From Roseburia_C amylophila (GTDB taxonomy: Bacteria; Bacillota; Clostridia; Lachnospirales; Lachnospiraceae): a DNA stretch of 58,704 nucleotides. The position numbers and the translations under genes are program-made. The DNA is taken from contig NZ_JAOQKI010000015.1 in NCBI RefSeq assembly GCF_025567465.1, forward strand, positions 1-58,704, given 5' to 3'. The notes beneath the pieces were generated by a model, which worked only from the letters and a program-made list of their open reading frames with translations, did no database searches and had not been told where the DNA came from. Shown here in pieces: positions 8,145 to 16,701 of the stretch; within the stretch, counting starts at the first letter, position 1; each line of letters opens with the position of its first letter.

Positions 8145-9515
8145 CTAATTATCTTCCGGCTGAACTTCCTCTTTCTCAGAATCCTTATCCCCGGACTCTT
8201 CTTCCATCCTCATCACGATTTCTTCCTCTTCTGAATTCGAAACCATCTTATCTTCCCCCGAATCCGCAGTATCTTCCGATGCCACCACATTCTCCAGCAC
8301 ATTTTCCTCTTCTAACACTTCTTCTTTCTGCGCTGCATCCTCCGGCACAGCCTCTTCTTCTAACGCCTCTTCTTCCTGCACCGCATCTTCCACAACTACT
8401 GCCTCTCCCTGCTCTGTATTTTCTGTATCTTCCACACCTTCATCCGAAGCCAAAACGCCCTCTTCCTCTTTCTCCTTCTCCTTTTCTTCCGTTTCTTCCA
8501 CTCCCCCATCCTTCCGGAACTTCTCCCGGAACTGCTCTTTCTTGGCTGCCACAGCGTCCTTAAGGGCAAGCTTCTTCTCTTCGCGGTTTTCTAAGGCTTC
8601 CTGCTTCTTTGCGTCACGGAGTTTTTGCTGTTCTTCGCGCTGCGCGACTTTCTTAAGCTCTTTTTCCTGGTGCTGCTCTTCTTTGATGCGAAGCTTCTCG
8701 GCTTTATCCTGCTCCTTCTGCAGCAGGCGGTTCTGGCGAAGCTCGTCTTTCGCCTGCTGCTTCTGGCTCTTCTTGACCTGCTTTTTGGCGGAACGCTCGA
8801 TAGAACGGATCATGCTCTTGGCATCACCGACTCTGCGGCGGGCACTGCGGTATGGATCGTAGAGGAAATAGGATGCTGTGGTAAGTGCCAACAGCACCAG
8901 TCCTATGATAAGGCAGATTGGAAGCAGAAAATCATAGAAGCCGTACTTTAATTCATAACCGATAAAGAGAACCAGCATCACCGGGAAAACTACTGCTGAG
9001 AAAATGTCGCAGATGAGTCTCCAGAGAAAGAAGCACTGCTTCTGATGTACAAAAATGGCAGCCTGCACGCCGGTAAAGAACATCAGCATCAGACAGATTT
9101 GTGATGTGATTCCATGTAAAAAGCCTACAAAGACGCACAATGCCAATGAAAAGAAAAACATGGCAAGAGCGTAGCCTCTGCGGTATGCATATTTATATTC
9201 CCGCATTCCCTCTCGCTTATCTGCACTCAGGTCATGGATTTCATATACCCGGTCATTGACCCGCTCCTTCATGTCCTCCCGGTATTTGCGGCCTTCTCTG
9301 GCATGTGCCATATTTTCGTCCATGTCTTCGTCCAGTTCCTGCAACATTTTCTGTTCCATAAAAATCTGCTGCAGCAACTCATCTTCCCGCTCTCTTCGCT
9401 TTGTGATTTCATCCTGAATCCAGCTTGCCTTCTGCATCTGGAGACTCTCTTTCATCCATTGTTCCTTTTCCATATTTTCACCCATAGCTGCCTTCTCCGT
9501 TTCGTACGCTTCCAT
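8145..9515 (-). CDS. Membrane protein with long charged coiled coil and acidic tail
   Basis: The 456-residue product has a charged, helical N-terminus (1-110), four hydrophobic helices at about 115-136, 139-158, 167-187 and 194-217, a Lys/Glu/Gln-rich coiled coil (about 225-345, with many KEQ/REE heptads) and a very acidic low-complexity tail of about 110 residues. This points to a membrane scaffold whose coiled coil and tail lie in the cytoplasm. No catalytic motif is visible. It starts 12 bp after the RelA-like gene, so the two are likely co-transcribed and may act together. The repetitive tail means that its length could vary between strains. The family is not recognised. Confidence 0.6.
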   Translation of the reverse strand: MEAYETEKAAMGENMEKEQWMKESLQMQKASWIQDEITKRREREDELLQQIFMEQKMLQELDEDMDENMAHAREGRKYREDMKERVNDRVYEIHDLSADKREGMREYKYAYRRGYALAMFFFSLALCVFVGFLHGITSQICLMLMFFTGVQAAIFVHQKQCFFLWRLICDIFSAVVFPVMLVLFIGYELKYGFYDFLLPICLIIGLVLLALTTASYFLYDPYRSARRRVGDAKSMIRSIERSAKKQVKKSQKQQAKDELRQNRLLQKEQDKAEKLRIKEEQHQEKELKKVAQREEQQKLRDAKKQEALENREEKKLALKDAVAAKKEQFREKFRKDGGVEETEEKEKEKEEEGVLASDEGVEDTENTEQGEAVVVEDAVQEEEALEEEAVPEDAAQKEEVLEEENVLENVVASEDTADSGEDKMVSNSEEEEIVMRMEEESGDKDSEKEEVQPEDN

Positions 9516-9527
9516 TCTGTTCTATTT

Positions 9528-10517
9528 CTAATCAATCAAATCATTCTGAAATCTCGACAAATGCTCATAAGGAAGAATCAGTCTTCCCCGGTATAAGCCG
9601 CAGCCGTCATTCATCAGGCTGTTGCTTACTGCTGTAAACATGTCGACATCCACACCGGAAAGCTCCAGTTCCTGCAAACGCCTGCACCGTTCATAAGCTT
9701 CATCAAAATAAATGCATTCTCCCTCCGGGATGGTATCCCGGCGTGCTCTGGATGCTTCCTGCTTTTTCTCATAATTAATATGATTGGCGGAACCGATTTC
9801 TGCAATATCGTCCATCTGCTTTGTGCGAAGCTGCATTTCCACATAACATCTCGCACTGTTATCATAAAAAGTAATATGTAAGGATTTGTAATCGTCCTCC
9901 TTTTCGCTGGTGATATAATCCCTGTAATATGGTTTTACAGCATCATCCAAAAGCGGGGAACTGCTTCTTAAGACACCGCCTGTCGACTCTGCCGTAAATC
10001 CACGCTCCTCTAAAAACTGTGGCAGCACATTTGCAATCTGATAAAGGTGCTTTAATTCCTCTTCTTCGCGGTTCTCATGATTTTTCAAATGACACCGTGG
10101 CATGGAAATCACAATCCGGTATGCAATCAGATCACGGAAGCAGTTCAGCTTTTCCTTTAATTCTGCAATGTCCGGATAGCTTTTATGCTTTTTATAATAA
10201 TCATAAATGTACTCTACAATATAGCCGTTGAATTTGCCCTCCGCACGAATCAGTGACTTGATTCTTCCTTTAAAAGTAAAGGAAAGATAAGGATATTCCA
10301 TTGCCATATATTTGTAGAACTCACGTATTTTCTGGGACTGCGCTGTCAGGAAATCATTGTGCTCTAACAGTTCCATAATCTGAATCAGGAAATTGCAGTG
10401 CACCAGATCCACTTCATTTTTTGATACTTTTGCGGATGCCCGGAGGTCCTGCGTATACTTTTTCAATATCCGGAACACCGTTGCTCCGGAGTATAAGTAA
10501 TCATTTAATGTAACCAT
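9528..10517 (-). CDS. RelA/SpoT-like (p)ppGpp synthetase-domain protein
   Basis: The central part is a RelA/SpoT nucleotidyltransferase domain. Visible are the ATP-binding RIKSLIRAEGK at 85-95, CFRDLIAYRIVI at 126-137 with D129 as the likely Mg ligand, the EKEDDYKSLHITF segment at 205-217 that corresponds to the GTP-binding G-loop, and VEMQLRTKQMDDIAEIG at 226-242, corresponding to EIQIRT. There is no HD hydrolase, TGS or ACT domain, so this is a small synthetase-type protein of 329 residues with its own N-terminal helical part (1-75). It could make (p)ppGpp, pppApp or act on tRNA like some toxin SAS enzymes. GAGGAAAA precedes the ATG. It is followed after 12 bp by the coiled-coil membrane protein gene and preceded by the LprI-domain lipoprotein gene. 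Confidence 0.75.
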   Translation of the reverse strand: MVTLNDYLYSGATVFRILKKYTQDLRASAKVSKNEVDLVHCNFLIQIMELLEHNDFLTAQSQKIREFYKYMAMEYPYLSFTFKGRIKSLIRAEGKFNGYIVEYIYDYYKKHKSYPDIAELKEKLNCFRDLIAYRIVISMPRCHLKNHENREEEELKHLYQIANVLPQFLEERGFTAESTGGVLRSSSPLLDDAVKPYYRDYITSEKEDDYKSLHITFYDNSARCYVEMQLRTKQMDDIAEIGSANHINYEKKQEASRARRDTIPEGECIYFDEAYERCRRLQELELSGVDVDMFTAVSNSLMNDGCGLYRGRLILPYEHLSRFQNDLID

Positions 10518-10539
10518 TTTTCCTCGCTAAAATATCTTT

Positions 10540-11607
10540 TTATTTCAAATACTCTGCCAGTTCATATACCCTGTTTCTTGTTAATTCTGCCGCCTTATCA
10601 TTTTCCAATAATGGCTGCAGGCTTCCACCCTCAGTATCTTTGCCGGCTTCCTCTACTGCACTGTCTTTTGTCTTAATCCAGTCACGCTCTTCCTGGGTAA
10701 GAGTCGTCATAGTGTCCTCATCCAAAGTCTCTTTTAAACGGCTCCAGATAGAATTCAGCTCATTATCCCACAACTGATACAACTGCAGAGACAGGGTATT
10801 CATTTCCTGCTGTGTCAGTTCTCCACTGGAAAGGTCTTCCTGCATGGCTGCTGCTTTCTCCTCGATTTTCTGCAATTCACTCTCTATGGATACATCGGAA
10901 GTTGTGGTTTTATCATTTACCGTAACCTTATCTCCACTCGGTCCTAAAAAGGTATCAAAGGTCAGCGTATTAAAAATTACATAGAATGGAAGCGTCGTAT
11001 CCTCATCGGTAAGACCAATGGATGCCCAGTCCAGGAATCTTTCCGGCAATTCATCTAACGGTGCACCCGGCAGATAAATATATAAATCATAAACCTCTTC
11101 CAAACCAGCCGGTCCCGTGTAAATATATTTCACGCCGCCTTTAATTTCCGTGTCGCCTTCTGTTTCCTTCGTTGCAATATTCTCCAACTGCATCTCATAG
11201 GTATAATCATTTATCTTTTCCGGCTGGGTGAATTTTCCATAGAAATCACAATAGTAAAGGGTTCCATTTGGATATCCATCCCCGCTATCTCCTGCATCTG
11301 CATCATGATAATTTCCCACAAAAGAGCCATCCTCAGATAAAATCAATGTAGAATCCCATGCACCGGCTCCGCTGGTAAACATAAAGCTTTCTTCTGCAAG
11401 CTGTGCAAAAATGTCATCTTCATCCACATTTTCCGTTTCTGTCTCCTCTGTCACCTCTTCTGAGTTTTCCGTTTCTTCCGTCTCAGTCTCAGCCTCTGTT
11501 TCTGTGGTCTTTTTCTCCGGCTCCACGACTCTTCTTCCGCAAGCCGCAAACGTTGACATTCCCAACGCTGCACTTAATATCATTGCTAAAAACTTTTTCC
11601 CTTTCAT
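10540..11607 (-). CDS. Lipoprotein with LprI-like (DUF1311) C-terminal domain
   Basis: The signal peptide ends in a lipobox (MSTFAAC, Cys at about 23), so the mature protein should be lipid-anchored on the outer face of the membrane. A Glu/Thr-rich linker (about 30-65) resembles a flexible spacer. The middle (70-240) is a beta-rich domain with no recognised family. The C-terminal 80 residues (LYQLWDNELNSIWSRLKE, then TQEERDWIKTKD) match the lysozyme-inhibitor LprI fold. The AGGAGG site lies 7 bp before the ATG. The gene is 22 bp upstream of the RelA-like gene on the same strand. Confidence 0.7.
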   Translation of the reverse strand: MKGKKFLAMILSAALGMSTFAACGRRVVEPEKKTTETEAETETEETENSEEVTEETETENVDEDDIFAQLAEESFMFTSGAGAWDSTLILSEDGSFVGNYHDADAGDSGDGYPNGTLYYCDFYGKFTQPEKINDYTYEMQLENIATKETEGDTEIKGGVKYIYTGPAGLEEVYDLYIYLPGAPLDELPERFLDWASIGLTDEDTTLPFYVIFNTLTFDTFLGPSGDKVTVNDKTTTSDVSIESELQKIEEKAAAMQEDLSSGELTQQEMNTLSLQLYQLWDNELNSIWSRLKETLDEDTMTTLTQEERDWIKTKDSAVEEAGKDTEGGSLQPLLENDKAAELTRNRVYELAEYLK

Positions 11608-11659
11608 AAACGAATCCTCCTGATGTTCCTTTTCATTTCTCTCCCCCTTTTTTATCTTT

Positions 11660-12709
11660 CTATGATTCTAAATCAAAGACATCCTGGTTTCTTCCCCGCT
11701 CCTTTGCCGTATAGAGTTTCTCATCCGCTAAGCGATATAATACCGTAACAGCAATTCCTTCTGTATAATGCTGTACTCCGCTGCTGAAAGAGCATTCGAT
11801 ATTCTTTTCATGCTTTGTATATTCTTTATATTCCCGTCTTATATGCTCTAGCATTTTACCGATTTCATCCGTGTTCATCCCCTTTAAAACCAGCATAAAT
11901 TCTTCTCCGCCAAAGCGTACTGCAATCCCTTTATTCTTTACATGCTTCGTTAAAAGTCTTGCAAATTCCACCAGAATAATGTCTCCAAACCCATGTCCGT
12001 AATTGTCATTCACATGTTTAAAGAAGTCAAGATCAATCAGTACCGCATCAAATTCTTCCTTCTCATCCAGAATAAGTTCTCCCAGATACTGATTTAAATA
12101 ACGACGATTATAGAGTCCGGTCAGTGCATCTTTATCTGCGGCATCTTTCAACTGTTCATTCAACTTCTTTACTTCTTCTTCCTGCCTCTGTCTCTGCATC
12201 TGAAGCAGGATAGAAATCAAAAAGACACAAAGTAAAACGATCAGCAGGGAACAAAGTGTGCTCTGCAGCACGACTTCTTTTGACAATTTTTCACTTTCCA
12301 GCGGTCTCATATAGGCTAAAATAACTGCTGCCACATCGGCTACAATTACTATGCCGGCAAACCGGATTGCATTTCCGGTTGGAATAAAAATCGCAATTGC
12401 TACCATCGCAAGTACCATGTATACAATCGTTCCCGTCTGATATATATAATATAGTATTGGAAATTCCACAAGGCTTAATACTGCTATCATCAAATAAGAC
12501 GCATAACGTATCTGACCTTTTTTAATTCCAATGAAACTTCCTGCGGCCATAAGTAACATACAGATTCCACAGAAAATCGTTGTTCCGTTCCATCCGAAAA
12601 TCAATGCATTTCCAATAAATCCTGCCAGATTTCCGATACAGCTTCCCATTGCCAGCACATAAAACTGTCTGCGGTTCACATCAATTGAAGTATCAAATAA
12701 AAAATTCAT
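11660..12709 (-). CDS. Membrane-bound diguanylate cyclase (GGDEF)
   Basis: About six hydrophobic helices occupy residues 15-170 and form an uncharacterised membrane sensor. A short coiled coil (172-190) joins them to a GGDEF domain with DALTGLYNRRYL at 194-205, the metal-binding LIDLDFFKHVND at 224-235 and the active GGEEF motif at 267-271. It should make cyclic di-GMP from GTP. The I-site RxxD that normally precedes the active loop is absent (VKNK there), so product inhibition through this site is not expected. GAGAGGTAAG precedes the ATG. No EAL gene is seen in the window. Confidence 0.88.
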   Translation of the reverse strand: MNFLFDTSIDVNRRQFYVLAMGSCIGNLAGFIGNALIFGWNGTTIFCGICMLLMAAGSFIGIKKGQIRYASYLMIAVLSLVEFPILYYIYQTGTIVYMVLAMVAIAIFIPTGNAIRFAGIVIVADVAAVILAYMRPLESEKLSKEVVLQSTLCSLLIVLLCVFLISILLQMQRQRQEEEVKKLNEQLKDAADKDALTGLYNRRYLNQYLGELILDEKEEFDAVLIDLDFFKHVNDNYGHGFGDIILVEFARLLTKHVKNKGIAVRFGGEEFMLVLKGMNTDEIGKMLEHIRREYKEYTKHEKNIECSFSSGVQHYTEGIAVTVLYRLADEKLYTAKERGRNQDVFDLES

Positions 12710-12724
12710 CTTACCTCTCCCATT

Positions 12725-13372
12725 TTATGAAAATAAAATTTTCAATTCATCCAGTGTATTTGCACATATCGTAAGTTTCTTTTTTAATTCATCATCCGGC
12801 TGTGTCTGATCCGGAACCATTGCCACCTGACAGCCTGCCTGACAAGCACTCATAACCCCATTGGGCGAATCCTCCACCGCAAGGCATTCTTCCGGAGCAA
12901 GTCCAAGTTGTGCACATGCAAAAGTATAGATATCCGGTGCCGGCTTTCCGTGTTCTACCATGGTTGCACTGATGATTTCATCAAAGTACGGATATAGTCC
13001 TATCTGCTTTAAATATCTTTCTGTCCGTTCCATGTCGGTTGCCGTTGCAACTGCCCGCCGGATTTTCTTTTCTTTTAAGAAATTCAATAACTCAACAGCT
13101 CCTCTTTTTATCTCAATACCGTTCTTTGCAAGATATTCCTCCATCAATTCCTTCCGGTAAGCCCGGATAGCCGGATAGTCAAGATTCTCATCTGCAAACA
13201 TTTCCTTTAAATGCGCCGGTGCAAAGGGTTGTCCTAAGGAACGCATGGACAATGCCTGCTCATCACTCATTTCATAGCCAAAATGCGCCATTGCCTTAGG
13301 CCAGCAGATTCTATAGTATTTCTCTGTATCAATGAGTGTTCCGTCCATATCAAATAAAACTGCTTTTATCAT
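12725..13372 (-). CDS. HAD-family phosphatase (beta-phosphoglucomutase-like)
   Basis: The protein begins MIKAVLFDMDGTLID, the HAD motif I with both catalytic aspartates. Motif II is in RRAVATATD, motif III in HGKPAPDIY and motif IV in AVEDSPNG. The helical cap between motif I and II is of the phosphoglucomutase subtype. It probably acts on a small sugar or nucleotide phosphate in the cytoplasm. A longer frame opens at 13399, but AGGAAG precedes the inner ATG at 13372 while the outer one has no ribosome binding site, so 215 residues is preferred. It follows the histidine kinase fragment by about 30 bp. Confidence 0.8.
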   Translation of the reverse strand: MIKAVLFDMDGTLIDTEKYYRICWPKAMAHFGYEMSDEQALSMRSLGQPFAPAHLKEMFADENLDYPAIRAYRKELMEEYLAKNGIEIKRGAVELLNFLKEKKIRRAVATATDMERTERYLKQIGLYPYFDEIISATMVEHGKPAPDIYTFACAQLGLAPEECLAVEDSPNGVMSACQAGCQVAMVPDQTQPDDELKKKLTICANTLDELKILFS

Positions 13373-13402
13373 ATTACATTTTCTTCCTGCCTTTTTCATT
13401 GA

Positions 13403-13800
13403 CTAATTTGCCATACCCACTACCACAGTTACCGAAAAAAGATTTTCCTCCTGTTTCAGGAAAACATCCCCGTTCATTTTATGCATCAGCTTTCTGCATA
13501 TATAAAGCCCCAGTCCGCTTCCTTCCTGGCTTCCTGCATTGGAGCCACGATAGAAGCTGTCAAAAAGATGCGGAAGTTCTTCTGCCGGAAGAACTTCTCC
13601 TGTATTTTCCACGGTAATCAGCACACAGTCTTCTTCTTTTGAAATTGATATACCAATTTTTTTGCCACTACCATATTTTATAGCATTTTCTATGATATTC
13701 TGCAATACTTCCAGCAAACGTTCTGTATCTGCTTTCACCAGAAAATTCTGATACTCCCCCATGTTAAACCCTATATGAAGCTGTGAAAGTTTATCTTTAT
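13403..13800 (-). pseudogene. Sensor histidine kinase remnant, ATPase domain only
   Basis: The frame encodes only the HATPase_c half: the N box IIENAIKYG, the G1-like ENTGEVLP, the F box and the G2 motif GSGLGLYICRKL. The sensor, HAMP and phosphorylated His are missing. The frame can be read back to a TGA at about 13817, giving KDKLSQLHIGFNMGEYQNFL, so the homologous region starts just where the preceding permease reading frame ends. This is the 3' part of a kinase gene joined by deletion to a permease gene. It could only be translated from an internal ATG and would be unable to autophosphorylate. Confidence 0.75.
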
Positions 13801-14923
13801 AGTATACTGTATCTCAACAGACATTTCCGATGGCATGCCTTCTTCCGTAAGTTCTTCTGCCAGGTCATCTAATTCTTTTGCCAAATCAGCCCGGGTCTTT
13901 CCTGCCATATTCCCCATTGCCTGTGATACATCTGATATGTAGACATCACTTTCTTTTCCAAATGTCGTAATCAGATTCTTACTTTTCATGGTATCTGTTG
14001 TAATAACCACTCCCAGCATAAAAACGGAACAGAGGAAAAAGGACAATATAATCGTAAGGAACCGTCTTGGACTGCTTAAAATATCATTGACTGCCAGATA
14101 CCAGGTACTGTTAAAACGGCTTTTTCCCAGCCGGTAAATGGATTTCTTTTTAAAGCGTTCTCCGGACTGACCGTTTCGAATAGCATCCACCGGTGTCAGC
14201 TTCTTTACTTTTCCGGTACACCGGTATGCAAACCAGATAGTAACTGCAATAACAATGACTGCGCCCATGAAATTTACCGTAATGGCATGACTGTTTCCCA
14301 ACATCATATTTTCTGTCACAGACTGCAGCAGCATATTGCCAAATGGGATGCTTGCCAGGAATCCAATTGCTGCTCCCACAACAGCCAGCATCAGATATTT
14401 TACAAGATAAAGGCTTCGTATCTTAAAGTCCGTAATTCCGATGGCTTTCATGACACCGATTTCCCGGTATTCTTCTGTCACCGTAAAAGTAATCGTAAAT
14501 TTTAACACTGCAAAGGATACAATCATCAGGCACTTTTGTAAGCTCCTTATTATCCTTTGTGAAAAAATGTATCTCACTTTCGGAAATGGATTCTATGATC
14601 ATTGCCTTGTTTGCCATATCAAGTTCTTTTCCCTCTGCCTTGATATTCCCCTTGGTTGCATACATAATATGATCCATGCGGTAGTCTTTTACATACTGAC
14701 AGGTATCCAAAAGCTCCGGCACACCCCCATCCCCCTGCTGGGTCAGTACTACATAATCTCCAATGTCTGCCTGATTAAGATAATAATCGGTTCCATTTAC
14801 TACCGTCAGTACATTGTTCAGCCCGCTTGCCACAAACATGGCAGCTAAAATAATAAACAGCAAAATTACAATATTAATTGTTTTCTTTCGCTTTAAGTCT
14901 TTGCGTAAGATATCCCAAAACAT
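13771..14923 (-). pseudogene. FtsX-type ABC transporter permease, internally deleted
   Basis: An intact start (AAGGAG before the ATG at 14923) gives the N-terminal anchor of a large MacB/BceB-like permease (KDLKRKKTINIVILLFIILA). After KELTKVPDD the frame shifts by one and continues as LMIVSFAVLKFTITFTVTEE and YREIGVMKAIGI, the conserved FtsX membrane part that in full-length relatives lies several hundred residues further on. So a large segment with the first extracellular domain is gone (junction about 14525). A second junction near 13800 cuts off the rest and runs into the kinase fragment. No ATP-binding subunit or response regulator remains. Confidence 0.75.
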
Positions 14924-14958
14924 CTTCTGCTCCTTTCTATCCTCTTAGTATACCTCAA

Positions 14959-15048
14959 CTACGCGAAACACGCTTTGCAAGTTTCGTGCCGCAGTGTGCA
15001 TCCTCGCGGAGCGTTTTTTACTTTACAGGAAAACAATTTCCTGTAAAG
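14959..15048. repeat. Multi-hairpin intergenic repeat, copy A
   Basis: It begins with a small hairpin (CGAAAC / GTTTCG), continues with GCCGCAGTGTGCATCCTCGC and ends with a 12-bp perfect hairpin CTTTACAGGAAA / TTTCCTGTAAAG with an ACAA loop (15021-15048). The last 61 bases match copy C at 55545-55605 with only two differences. Confidence 0.75.
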
Positions 15049-15134
15049 AAAAAAAGAACCGGCAAAGTTTTATTTCCTTTGCTGGTTCTACTATAACGAA
15101 TCAATTATTAAAGAATCCTTAAATCTGAAAATTC

Positions 15135-15980
15135 TTATTTCATGCTTTCTTTTAAAATAAATGCCATCAGAAGTGCATCCGGTCCGATATGGGTTCCGAT
15201 TGCCATTCCAACTTCATATAAGCTGCTTTCTGTCAGGGAAAATGCTTCCATGGTTTCTTTCCGGAATTCCTCTCCCATTTCCGGGTTATTGCTGTGAGCA
15301 AATTCTACCGGCATGCAGCTATCCACTTCTCCTTTTTTCAAAAATGCCTGCATTCCGCTTTTGGCTGCTTTCATACCGCGGGCTTTGGAATATCCTTCAA
15401 TCTCTCCATTCCGGAGCAGCAGCACCGGCTTGATTCCCATTACATTTCCCACTGCTGCAACTACCGGAGAAATACGTCCGCCCTTTTTCAAATATAATAA
15501 TGTGGACGGAACACCGGTAAGATAGGTACGGTTCTTTACTTCTTCCAGGATTCCTGCAATCTCTTCTGCACTTTTGCCTTCTTCTTTTAACTTCACGGCA
15601 TACTCTACCAGAAGCCGCAAGGATAAGGATGCCTGCAGAGAATCCACGATATATATCTTTTCATATCCGCACATTTCCTTCGCCAGCACTGCCCCATTAT
15701 AAGTTCCCGAAAGCTTCGAGGAAATAAGAATCACCAACACTTCTTCCCCCGTTTCTTCTGCCGCTTCATACTTTTCTAAAAATGCTGCCGGTGATGGCTG
15801 GCTGGATACCGGAAGTTGTTCCTCGCTGCGCAGTTTCTCATAAAATGCTTTGAAATTCTCTTCTGTATTCCGGTCAAATATAACATCTTCAAAGTTTGCC
15901 GAAATCGGCACCAGATCCACGCCCATTGCCTTTGCTTCGGTTTCTAATATATCAGATCCTGTATCTGTAATTATCTTCAT
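15135..15980 (-). CDS. DegV-family fatty-acid-binding protein (first of two)
   Basis: DegV proteins bind a fatty acid and in Firmicutes present it to fatty acid kinase for phospholipid synthesis. Visible features are the N-terminal MKIITDTGSDI, the SSQPSPAAFLEKYE segment with the SxPS lipid-site signature, SSKLSGTYN and the C-terminal IGTHIGPDALLMAF. At 281 residues it has usual length. An earlier ATG at 15992 is possible, but GGAG lies just before the ATG at 15980. Two operator-like palindromes lie 47-148 bp upstream. A second DegV gene at 39909 is distinct in sequence, so they probably carry different acyl chains. Confidence 0.88.
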   Translation of the reverse strand: MKIITDTGSDILETEAKAMGVDLVPISANFEDVIFDRNTEENFKAFYEKLRSEEQLPVSSQPSPAAFLEKYEAAEETGEEVLVILISSKLSGTYNGAVLAKEMCGYEKIYIVDSLQASLSLRLLVEYAVKLKEEGKSAEEIAGILEEVKNRTYLTGVPSTLLYLKKGGRISPVVAAVGNVMGIKPVLLLRNGEIEGYSKARGMKAAKSGMQAFLKKGEVDSCMPVEFAHSNNPEMGEEFRKETMEAFSLTESSLYEVGMAIGTHIGPDALLMAFILKESMK

Positions 15981-16026
15981 TTTCGTCTCCATCTCTTGAC
16001 TGTTGTCTACATCTATGCCACACTAT

Positions 16027-16049
16027 ATGTGAGATAATTTATATCACAT
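16027..16049. promoter_or_regulatory. Operator-like 23-bp palindrome, site 1, upstream of degV
   Basis: The sequence begins ATGTGAGATA and ends TATATCACAT, an imperfect palindrome with 10-bp arms. A second copy 79 bp away shares 19 of 23 bases in the same orientation. This spacing and symmetry suggest a dimeric regulator; the TetR protein encoded at 16702 is the nearest candidate. Confidence 0.5.
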
Positions 16050-16105
16050 TGTTGTGGCTGCATAAGTAGCATTGTAGCATAGTTTTCCCTTTTTTCAACG
16101 GTTTG

Positions 16106-16128
16106 ATGTGAGACATTTTATATCATTT
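16106..16128. promoter_or_regulatory. Operator-like 23-bp palindrome, site 2
   Basis: It begins ATGTGAGACA and runs to TTTATATCATTT, so it keeps the left arm of site 1 fully and the right arm partly. It lies between site 1 and the large inverted duplication. Confidence 0.45.
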
Positions 16129-16141
16129 TGTATCATGATAC

Positions 16142-16674
16142 GGATGTGGTGCCGGTGGGTGGGACAGAATATGATATTCGTTTCTTACGATTTGCATTTG
16201 ATATGTGCATTGGTTCATTACGCAAAGAGCGTTATTTTTCTTAGCACTGTATTTTTCTTGCTGTCAGGCTGTCCTTTCCGTTGCTTTGACCGGATGCCGG
16301 CTCTGTCCGTCTGATGCGGATACCACATTCCGTCTGAAAGAGACGCTAAGAATTCCGTTAAAGTTTCCGTATCTTCCAGCACCCGGCACATATTCGCATC
16401 CATGCTTAAGATGTGCCTCGCTGGCACGTCCCTGTGCCAGCGTTGCCGGTTGCTGCCGGAATTCTAAGCGTCTCTAACAGACTGCATATATCGTATCCGC
16501 ATTCAGGCGAACAGAGTCCGGCATACTGTCAAACATTGGAAAGACAGGCTTTATCGGCAAAAGAAAAATGCAGTGCAAGAAAAACCGCTCTTTGACGTTA
16601 GAAGCAATGTATGTATCAAATACAAATCGTAATAACAAATATAAAGCGACTGTCCCACCCACCGGCACACATCC
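16142..16674. repeat. Tail-to-tail inverted duplication (about 217-bp arms, 99-bp centre)
   Basis: The left arm is 16142-16357 and the right arm 16457-16674. Outer ends share GCCGGTGGGTGGGACA, inner ends share CGCTAAGAATTCCG, and long matches run throughout, for example ACGATTTGCATTTGATA against ACGATTTGTATTTGATA. The centre continues the symmetry (CAGCACCCGGCA / TGCCGGTTGCTG) and carries a perfect 9-bp hairpin at 16419-16442 (CGCTGGCAC / GTGCCAGCG). Read inward, both arms give related short peptides (VPVGGT, then HCIFL, then SVRL), intact only on the right (minus strand 16474-16683) and broken by stops on the left. It fits two copies of a small repeat element in opposite orientation, or a foldback element. 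Confidence 0.8.
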
Positions 16675-16701
16675 ATAGCACATACGAACAGGAGCATTTA
16701 A

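Noticed and set aside
8117..9596. Plus-strand ORFs rich in Pro, Leu, Ser or Cys
   Set aside because: They mirror the Lys/Glu-rich coiled coil and acidic tail of the minus-strand gene and have no ribosome binding sites.
16474..16683. 69-codon minus-strand ORF in the right arm of the inverted duplication, as a real gene
   Set aside because: The homologous frame in the left arm is broken by stops and no ribosome binding site precedes the ATG, so I treat it as part of the repeat.
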